DNA of 64,000 nt from Flavobacteriaceae bacterium UBA3356 (GTDB lineage Bacteria > Bacteroidota > Bacteroidia > Flavobacteriales > Flavobacteriaceae): NCBI GenBank assembly GCA_002360635.1, contig DEQW01000001.1, positions 145,414 to 209,413 on the forward strand, in the 5' to 3' direction. This document shows, one piece after another, positions 25,809-31,933 of this stretch (positions are counted from its first letter, which is position 1; each line of letters opens with the position of its first letter). Under the pieces are notes generated by a model. It was not told where the DNA came from. It made no database searches and worked only from the letters and a program-made list of their open reading frames with translations. The translations under genes were made by a program, and so were the position numbers.

Positions 25809-26969
25809 TTAATAAAACGTTTTATTTCCTTTATTCATTCTCCTCAACAACGGTGAACAGCGATATCGGTCTTCACGATATTCATCATACAGTTCATCTA
25901 GTTTTTCAACACACCAGTCTATTCCCTTTTCATCTGCCCAAGCTAATAATCCTTTCGGGTAATTAACTCCTTTTGTCATCGCATTATCGATATCTTCTGC
26001 TGAAGCAATGTTCCAAAATAATGCATCGGCGGCTTCATTAATTAACATTACTAAAACACGATCGAAAATCTTTTGTGCTAATGCCACATCTTGATTAGGC
26101 TCTGGCTTCGTTGCTTTTTCAGAATAATCATAATATCCTTTTCCAGATTTTCTACCCAAGTATCCTGCTTCAGAAAAACGTTTTTGCGTGAAGGATGGCT
26201 TGTAACGCGGATCGTAATAAAAAGCTTTAAAAACAGTTTCGGTTACGGTATAGTTTACATCGTTTCCTATAAAATCCATCAATTCAAAAGGGCCCATTCT
26301 AAATCCGCCAATTGATTTTAACGCCCAATCGATTGTTGCAAAATCAGCGATTCCTTCTTCGTAAATTCGTAACGATTCGCCATAGAATGGGCGTGCTACT
26401 CTATTTACGATAAAGCCAGGGGTGTCTTTTGCTACAGCAACTGTTTTGCCCCAGTTTTGGATATTCATTGTTGTTTTCCGAAGTACTTTATCTGAGGTTT
26501 GTATCGCCGGAATCACCTCAACCAACTTCATCAACGGTGCGGGATTAAAAAAGTGAATCCCGATACAACGCTTCGGTTTTTTCAATGAAGAAGCAATAGA
26601 AGCGATTGACAAAGAAGAAGTGTTTGAAGCGATAATTGTTTTTTTAGAAACGTAGCTTTCCAACTCTTGAAAAACCTTCTTTTTAATATCTAGATTTTCA
26701 ACAATTGCTTCGATGGTTAATTCTGAATCGCTCAACTCTTTTAAAGAATCTACATACGAAATGTTCTCTTGAATACGCGTTTTTTCAGCTTCGTCGATTC
26801 GGCCTTTTTCAACCAAGCGAGCCATTATTTTCTCTAAAGCTGCTTTCGACTTGTCTAATGCCTCTGTATTTGTATCGTAAAGCTTCACCAAACAACCGGC
26901 TGTTGCAGCTACTTGTGCAATGCCGCTTCCCATGGTTCCACTTCCTATTATTCCAACTTTCTTAATCAT
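25809..26969 (-). CDS. paaH: 3-hydroxyacyl-CoA dehydrogenase, phenylacetate pathway
   Basis: A 386-residue 3-hydroxyacyl-CoA dehydrogenase: NAD-binding GIIGSGTMGSGIAQVAA at the N-terminus, IASNTSSLSIASIA, the HFFNPAPLMKLVEVI motif with the catalytic His, and the C-terminal helical domain (KDTPGFIVNRVARPF, GYLGRKSGKGYYDY). It is expected to oxidise 3-hydroxyadipyl-CoA to 3-oxoadipyl-CoA. Length (386) is between single-domain (about 285) and PaaH of E. coli (475), because the C-terminal repeat is partly kept (NEAADALFWNIASAEDIDNAM). Confidence 0.88.
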   Translation of the reverse strand: MIKKVGIIGSGTMGSGIAQVAATAGCLVKLYDTNTEALDKSKAALEKIMARLVEKGRIDEAEKTRIQENISYVDSLKELSDSELTIEAIVENLDIKKKVFQELESYVSKKTIIASNTSSLSIASIASSLKKPKRCIGIHFFNPAPLMKLVEVIPAIQTSDKVLRKTTMNIQNWGKTVAVAKDTPGFIVNRVARPFYGESLRIYEEGIADFATIDWALKSIGGFRMGPFELMDFIGNDVNYTVTETVFKAFYYDPRYKPSFTQKRFSEAGYLGRKSGKGYYDYSEKATKPEPNQDVALAQKIFDRVLVMLINEAADALFWNIASAEDIDNAMTKGVNYPKGLLAWADEKGIDWCVEKLDELYDEYREDRYRCSPLLRRMNKGNKTFY

Positions 26970-27050
26970 ATTTTTTAACTATAAAATTTAAAAGGTTCAA
27001 GCTTCGTTTACCTTTACATTTTAAATTTTTCGGTTTATTATTTTCAGTTT
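26970..27050 (-). repeat. paa intercistronic inverted element, copy 7
   Basis: Right part TTTACATTTTAAATTTTTCG then GTTTATTATTTTCAGTTTTT and ACATT (27012-27056), with a weak left arm ATAAAATTTAAAAGG. Confidence 0.6.
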
Positions 27051-27830
27051 TTACATTCCTTTAAAATTTGGCTTTCGTTTGTTTACAAATGCATCAACCC
27101 CTTCGGCATAATCTTCACTTTGAGCGGATTCAATTTGTAGTTTAGACTCCATTTCTAACTGACTTTCTAAATCGTTAGACATAGACTCATTCAACAAACG
27201 CTTTGTAAGTCCTAATGCTTTTGTTGGCATATTCGCCAAGGTAGTTGCAATGTTGTTCACTTCTTCCATAAAGGTTTCTGCAGAAACTACTTTATACACC
27301 ATCCCTAGTTTTTCAGCATCGGTTGCTGAAACTTTATCGCCCAACATCATGAATGCGGAAGCTTTCTGAAATCCGATTAATCGTGGTAAAAAAAATGTAC
27401 CAGCGCTGTCGGGAATCAACCCAATTTTACTAAATGCTTGAATAAAACTCGCCGCTTCTGAAGCTACTATAATGTCGCAAGCTAAAGCAATGTTAGCTCC
27501 CGCTCCAGCAGCTACGCCATTTACGGCAGCTATGATAGGCTTTTCAATACTTCGTATTCTTTTGATAATTGGATTGTAATGTTCTTCCAATATTTTTTTG
27601 AAGCCAGGATTTAGTTCTGGTGAAGTGACTTCTTTTAAATCTTGACCCGCACAAAATGCTTTTCCGTTTCCCACTAAAATAATGGATCTAACGTCTGCGT
27701 TCTTTTCGCAAGCGTCTAATTCGTCTTGCAATAAAAAAGCCATCTCGCGATTAAAGCTGTTAAACTTTTCGGGACGGTTTAAGGTAATGGTTGCTACTTT
27801 GTTTTCTATGTGGGTGGTTATGCTGCTCAT
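27051..27830 (-). CDS. paaG: ring-1,2-epoxyphenylacetyl-CoA isomerase
   Basis: A 259-residue crotonase-fold isomerase. It shows KAFCAGQDLKEV and GVAAGAGANIALACD (oxyanion-hole region) and SKIGLIPDSAGTFFLPRLIG, with the Asp of PDSAG that is typical of PaaG rather than the Glu of hydratases. PaaG converts the epoxide product of the PaaABCE oxygenase to the oxepin-CoA and also shifts double bonds later in the route. It stands between paaD and paaH. Confidence 0.9.
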   Translation of the reverse strand: MSSITTHIENKVATITLNRPEKFNSFNREMAFLLQDELDACEKNADVRSIILVGNGKAFCAGQDLKEVTSPELNPGFKKILEEHYNPIIKRIRSIEKPIIAAVNGVAAGAGANIALACDIIVASEAASFIQAFSKIGLIPDSAGTFFLPRLIGFQKASAFMMLGDKVSATDAEKLGMVYKVVSAETFMEEVNNIATTLANMPTKALGLTKRLLNESMSNDLESQLEMESKLQIESAQSEDYAEGVDAFVNKRKPNFKGM

Positions 27831-27929
27831 ATTTTTAATTTGAAATGCAAAACCGCAAAAGTTTAAATGAAAAAGTGATTGCTTTACTTTAAACTTTATG
27901 ATTTTACATTTTTTTGGTTTTCAATTTTT
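27831..27929 (-). repeat. paa intercistronic inverted element, copy 8
   Basis: Left arm TGAAATGCAAAACCGCAAAA; right arm ATTTTACATTTTTTTGGTTT (27901-27921). Confidence 0.6.
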
Positions 27930-28430
27930 TTATTTCAAACATTTGAAATAATCAAATGGCTCTTGGCAATCATCGCATTTAAATAGTGCTTTGCAGGCCG
28001 TAGAACCAAACTGACTAACCAAATGTGTATTAGTGCTTCCGCAATTGGTGCATTTTACCAGTTTTTTTTCTCCTAGTAACACATCTTTATCTGCAGATTC
28101 AGACATAGGGCGTGCGATTCCGTATTCTTCCATTTTTTGAAGACCTTCTTCAGAAATCCAATCGGTAGTCCATGCTGGGGAAAGGATTAATTCTATCTTG
28201 GCTTCTTTTCCTATTTCAGAAAAAGCAGTTTTAAGGTCATCGCCAATCACATCCATTGCGGGACAGCCGGAATAGGTAGGCGTTAGTTTGATGGTTACTA
28301 CGCCATCTTGCTCGGTTGCTTCGCGAATAACACCTAAGTCTAATACTGTAAGCACAGGAATTTCAGGATCTGAGACAGTTTTCAGAACCGGAATTAAATG
28401 TGTGTCAATATTTGTAGTTTCGGTCAACAA
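27930..28430 (-). CDS. paaD: phenylacetyl-CoA epoxidase maturation protein PaaD
   Basis: A 166-residue PaaD: an N-terminal MIP18/DUF59 domain (TVSDPEIPVLTVLDLGVIRE, TPTYSGCPAMDVIGDD) and a C-terminal zinc-ribbon-like part with paired Cys (VKCTNCGS ... CKALFKCDDCQE). PaaD is thought to mature the Fe-S or di-iron centre of the epoxidase. Length and domain order are normal. Confidence 0.9.
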   Translation of the reverse strand: MLTETTNIDTHLIPVLKTVSDPEIPVLTVLDLGVIREATEQDGVVTIKLTPTYSGCPAMDVIGDDLKTAFSEIGKEAKIELILSPAWTTDWISEEGLQKMEEYGIARPMSESADKDVLLGEKKLVKCTNCGSTNTHLVSQFGSTACKALFKCDDCQEPFDYFKCLK

Positions 28431-28452
28431 AATTAATTTTTTAAATTTAAAT

Positions 28453-28512
28453 ACCCTGCGACTGCGCTCAGGGTGACTTGATAAATTCCGACTATGTCGA
28501 AATTTACCAAGT
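28453..28512. repeat. GC-rich interspersed double hairpin
   Basis: CCCTGCGACTGCGCTCAGGG (arms CCCTG/CAGGG) is followed by a second dyad, ACTTG-TAAATT-CGAC ... GTCG-AATTTA-CAAGT (28476-28512), which overlaps the paaC stop codon. Its composition differs sharply from the AT-rich gaps around it. Very similar sequences (CCCTTCGACTGCGCTCAGGGTGACA type) are frequent in flavobacterial genomes as I recall. Confidence 0.65.
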
Positions 28513-29256
28513 CATATTTGGATAGGTTCGTTGCATGTACTGCAAATCGGCTAGTAAATACCCCATATGTTCTGTGTGAACACCTTTTTTTCCTCCACGA
28601 GTGAAATACTTCCGTTCTGGAACTTCAAGAGTTGCTTTTTCTAAAATTTCTGAAACTTTTTCATAATACGTTTCTTTCATTTCTGAAACATCTACTGCGA
28701 TTCCTTCCTCTATCATAGCTTTATCAGCTTCCATTACATCAAATAATTCATCTGTAAAACGCCACATCGCATTGATTGCCTCTTGCATTTTTTCTTTACT
28801 TTCCTCGGTTCCGTCGCCTAAACGTTTTACCCAATCTGAAGAAAATCGTTTGTGATAGCTTACTTCTTTAATTCCCTTTTTTGCAATAGCTGCTAATGTT
28901 TCATCTTTGCTGTTTTGAAGTTGCTCCATAAGCATTAAATGATACACGTCGAATAAAAATTGGCGAGCCATTACATGTCCAAAATGTGTATTAGGCTGCT
29001 CTACCAATAACACGTTTTTATATTCTCTTTCTATGCGTAAAAAAGCAATATCGTCTTCGGTTTTATCTTCTCCCGCAAGCTTTGCGGCATATTGGTAGTA
29101 ACTGCGCGTTTGCCCCAATAAATCTAATGAGATGTTTGTTAGCGCAATGTCGGTTTCCAAAGAAGGTCCGTGACCACACAACTCTCCTAATCGTTGTGCA
29201 AGGATAAGCGAATTATCGGCTATGCCGAGAATGTATTTATATAAGTTTTCTTTCAT
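28504..29256 (-). CDS. paaC: phenylacetyl-CoA epoxidase subunit PaaC
   Basis: A 250-residue structural subunit of the phenylacetyl-CoA epoxidase, ferritin-like fold related to PaaA but without the full di-iron set. Recognised by LGIADNSLILAQRLGELCGHGP, SLDLLGQTRSYYQYAA, and the C-terminal TEHMGYLLADLQYMQRTYP. PaaC scaffolds PaaA. It ends in the GC-rich double hairpin at 28453. Confidence 0.92.
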   Translation of the reverse strand: MKENLYKYILGIADNSLILAQRLGELCGHGPSLETDIALTNISLDLLGQTRSYYQYAAKLAGEDKTEDDIAFLRIEREYKNVLLVEQPNTHFGHVMARQFLFDVYHLMLMEQLQNSKDETLAAIAKKGIKEVSYHKRFSSDWVKRLGDGTEESKEKMQEAINAMWRFTDELFDVMEADKAMIEEGIAVDVSEMKETYYEKVSEILEKATLEVPERKYFTRGGKKGVHTEHMGYLLADLQYMQRTYPNMTW

Positions 29257-29369
29257 ATTTTTTAAACTGAAAAATCAATGGTTTAATTTAAAACCTCAAA
29301 ACGTAAAATGATAAAGTAATTAAGACCTATACTTTTATATTTTTCGGTTTTGAATTTTACATTTTCGAT
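29257..29369 (-). repeat. paa intercistronic inverted element, copy 9
   Basis: Left arm AAACCTCAAAACGTAAAATG; right arm TTTTATATTTTTCGGTTTTG then AATTTTACATTTTCG (29331-29366). Confidence 0.6.
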
Positions 29370-29663
29370 CTACATATGTTTTACGTCATCAGGTAAATCA
29401 TAAAAAGTAGGATGACGGTACACCTTGTCTTGAGCAGGTTCGAACATCTCCCCATTATCTTGTGGGTTAGAAGCTGTAATGTGTTTACTTTCCACAACCC
29501 AAATGCTAACGCCTTCGTTACGCCTTGTATATACATCGCGTGCATTTTCAAGTGCCATTTCAGCATCTGCTGCGTGTAAACTCCCAAAGTGACGGTGTTC
29601 TAAACCATTTTTACTTCGAACGAATATTTCCCAAAGGGGCCAATTTTTTTTAGTATTTCCCAT
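29370..29663 (-). CDS. paaB: phenylacetyl-CoA epoxidase subunit PaaB
   Basis: A 97-residue PaaB. The frame is open further upstream, but the ATG at 29663 is chosen because it lies one base after the paaA stop and starts MGNTKKNWPLWEIFVRSK, the conserved N-terminus; the longer frame would overlap paaA. Motifs: LWEIFVRSKNGLEHRHFGSL, YTRRNEGVSIWVVESKHI. PaaB is a small accessory subunit that bridges PaaAC units. Length is standard (about 95). Confidence 0.92.
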   Translation of the reverse strand: MGNTKKNWPLWEIFVRSKNGLEHRHFGSLHAADAEMALENARDVYTRRNEGVSIWVVESKHITASNPQDNGEMFEPAQDKVYRHPTFYDLPDDVKHM

Positions 29664-29664
29664 A

Positions 29665-30621
29665 TTAACTTGCTTTTGCAACTTTCTTATTTGCTTTCTT
29701 TTCGGCGTGTGCCATCGCTGCGTCGCGAACCCACTCGCCATTTTCCCAAGCATCTACTCTCGCTTTCATACGTTCTTTATTACAAGGCCCGTGACCTTTT
29801 ACTACTTGCCAGAACTCATCCCAATCGATTTCACCAAAATCATAATGACCTGTTTCTTCATTAAACTTCATATCTGGATCTGGAATTGTTAACCCTAAAA
29901 TATCGGCCTGTGGCACAGTTTGATCTATAAACTGTTGACGCAATTCGTCATTCGATTTACGTTTTAACTTCCATTTCATGGATTGCTCCGTATGAACAGA
30001 TTCAGCATCGGTAGGCCCTAACATCATCAAACTAGGCCACCACCAACGATTTAATGCATCTTGCGCCATTTCTTTTTGTTCATCGGTTCCATTACAGAGC
30101 GTCAACATAATTTCGTATCCTTGACGCTGGTGAAAGCTCTCCTCCTTACATACACGTACCATCGCACGTGCGTAGGGACCAAATGATGTGTTACACAACG
30201 GCACCTGATTAATAATTGCTGCTCCATCTACTAACCAACCAATAGCGCCCATATCGGCCCAAGTAATTGTTGGATAGTTAAAAATGGATGAATATTTTGC
30301 TTTCCCAGAATGTAATTGTTCGTACATTTCCTCGCGAGAAATCCCTAAGGTTTCACAAGCTGAATATAAATACAACCCGTGTCCCGCTTCGTCTTGAACT
30401 TTCGCCAATAAAGCCGCTTTTCTACGCAATGAAGGCGCTCTAGTAATCCAGTTTCCTTCAGGTAGCATCCCGATAATTTCGGAATGGGCGTGCTGCGAAA
30501 TTTGGCGTATATGGGTTTTTCTATACTTCTCCGGCATCCAATCTTTCGGCTCTATTTTCTCATCACGCGCAATGCGTGCTTCAAAAATTTCTTCTAAGTT
30601 TTTTATTTCTTTATCACTCAT
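29665..30621 (-). CDS. paaA: phenylacetyl-CoA epoxidase catalytic subunit PaaA
   Basis: A 318-residue di-iron oxygenase that makes the 1,2-epoxide of phenylacetyl-CoA. The iron ligands are visible as Glu48, Glu78-x-x-His81 (VQDEAGHGLYLYSACE) and Glu161-x-x-His164 (KEESFHQRQGYEIM). The C-terminus has a Lys/Ala-rich tail after VDAWENGEWVRDA. It is the second gene of the operon, 41 bases after paaE. Confidence 0.94.
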   Translation of the reverse strand: MSDKEIKNLEEIFEARIARDEKIEPKDWMPEKYRKTHIRQISQHAHSEIIGMLPEGNWITRAPSLRRKAALLAKVQDEAGHGLYLYSACETLGISREEMYEQLHSGKAKYSSIFNYPTITWADMGAIGWLVDGAAIINQVPLCNTSFGPYARAMVRVCKEESFHQRQGYEIMLTLCNGTDEQKEMAQDALNRWWWPSLMMLGPTDAESVHTEQSMKWKLKRKSNDELRQQFIDQTVPQADILGLTIPDPDMKFNEETGHYDFGEIDWDEFWQVVKGHGPCNKERMKARVDAWENGEWVRDAAMAHAEKKANKKVAKAS

Positions 30622-30662
30622 AATTATCTTGTTTTAAGCTGTAAGCATATTGCTATAAGCTA

Positions 30663-31736
30663 TTAAACATCAAAATCTACTTTTACTTTTGAAGAAGTTG
30701 GCACTGCTTGACAACTTAATACAAAGTCCTGCGCAACTTCATGGTCTTCTAAAGCATAATTTATTTTCATTTCTACTTCGCCTTCCAATATCTTGCATTT
30801 ACACGTACTGCAGACTCCTCCTTTACAAGCAAATGGCAAGTCGGCTCCGTTATTTAACGCTGCATCGAGGATATTATCGAAATCTTTTGTCATTACAAAT
30901 TCAAACTCTTTTCCTCCATCTACAATGGTTACTTCTACCCCTTCAACGTTTTGTTTTGCGAGTCGCTCTGCGCGTTTTTTATCTTCTTCTGAAAGACCTG
31001 TTACGAATAATTCAAAATGAATTAAGTTTTTTGGCAATCCAGCTTCTACTAAATAATTGCTTACGTATTGCACCATTTGTTCTGGTCCGCATAAAAACAC
31101 TTCACTCGTATCTGGAATATCAATAAACGTGTTGGTTAACACTTTCATCTTTTCATCGTCAAAGCGTCCGTTCAACAACTCGATATCACGTCTTTCTTTT
31201 GTAAGGAAATAATAGATTTCTAGCCTTCCAAAATACTGATTACGAAGCTGTTCTAACTCTTCCTTAAAGATAATGGATTTTGCGGTTTTATTCACATAAA
31301 ACAACTTACAAGTAGCGTTAGGCTCTAAAGCCAAATGTGTTTTTATCATTGACAAAACAGGTGTAATACCACTTCCCGCAGCAAAAAAGAGGTAGTTTTT
31401 CTCTTTTTCTGGCTCAGCATTTACACCAAACATACCACTTGGCTCCATCACTTCAATAGTGTCGCCAGCCGCTAATTGTTCATTAACATAGGTTGAAAAT
31501 TTACCGCCGTAAATCTGTTTTACGGCCACTTTCCATTGTTTATCCACCGGACTCGAGCATAAGCTATATGATCGACGCGTGTCTTCGCCATCAATGTCAG
31601 CTTTTAAGGTTAGGTGTTGTCCTTGACGAAATTTAAATTCTTCTGAAAGTTCTTCAGGCACGTCAAATGTGATAACAGAACAATCGTCTGTTTCTTTGTA
31701 AACGTCTTTTACTTGTAATTTGTGAAATTTTGCCAC
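30663..31736 (-). CDS. paaE: phenylacetyl-CoA epoxidase reductase PaaE
   Basis: A 357-residue flavin/iron-sulfur reductase that supplies electrons to PaaA. N-terminal FAD domain with RRSYSLCSSP, NAD-binding part with FFAAGSGITPVLSMI and VFLCGPEQMVQYV, and a C-terminal plant-type 2Fe-2S domain (ACKGGVCSTCKCKI ... LSCQA, four Cys). It is the first gene of the paa run; the promoter and a putative operator lie 30-60 bases upstream. Confidence 0.93.
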   Translation of the reverse strand: MAKFHKLQVKDVYKETDDCSVITFDVPEELSEEFKFRQGQHLTLKADIDGEDTRRSYSLCSSPVDKQWKVAVKQIYGGKFSTYVNEQLAAGDTIEVMEPSGMFGVNAEPEKEKNYLFFAAGSGITPVLSMIKTHLALEPNATCKLFYVNKTAKSIIFKEELEQLRNQYFGRLEIYYFLTKERRDIELLNGRFDDEKMKVLTNTFIDIPDTSEVFLCGPEQMVQYVSNYLVEAGLPKNLIHFELFVTGLSEEDKKRAERLAKQNVEGVEVTIVDGGKEFEFVMTKDFDNILDAALNNGADLPFACKGGVCSTCKCKILEGEVEMKINYALEDHEVAQDFVLSCQAVPTSSKVKVDFDV

Positions 31737-31762
31737 AGTTTCTTTGTCGGATTAATTACACA

Positions 31763-31793
31763 AAACTAACGATTGTTAGTTGAAATTACAAGC
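31763..31793 (-). promoter_or_regulatory. paa operon promoter overlapped by a TetR-like palindrome
   Basis: On the minus strand TTG (31791-31793), 20 bases, then TAGTTTTG (31763-31770) form a Bacteroidota-type promoter. A perfect palindrome, AACTAAC-GATT-GTTAGTT (31766-31783), covers the -7 element and part of the spacer. Its form (7-base arms, 4-base centre) is that of TetR-family operators such as those of fatty-acid or phenylacetate repressors. No TetR gene is in the window. Confidence 0.65.
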
Positions 31794-31873
31794 ACAAACA
31801 TGTTAAGTGTTCTGTTAATTAACATCTAGTAATCAGTATATTGCGATAATTTGTTAAAATCATTTTAGTATAC

Positions 31874-31886
31874 TATCTTTCGTAAC
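31874..31886 (+). promoter_or_regulatory. possible promoter of comEC
   Basis: TATCTTTC (one base off TAnnTTTG) lies 20 bases after a TTG (31851). The 13 bases TATCTTTCGTAAC occur again upstream of the arsenosugar operon (53435-53447). Confidence 0.4.
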
Positions 31887-31933
31887 AATAAATCTCCCCA
31901 GTATTTAGCTCGATGTATTTATACTATCGAAAA

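Noticed and set aside
19407..29369. CRISPR array
   Set aside because: The recurrent gaps are separated by whole genes and have no regular repeat-spacer order; no cas genes are present.
29381..29587. 68-residue minus-strand ORF inside paaB
   Set aside because: Different frame of the same strand over a conserved coding gene.
30689..31126. 145-residue Leu-rich ORF opposite paaE
   Set aside because: Lies wholly within the clearly coding paaE on the other strand; no signal or family seen.
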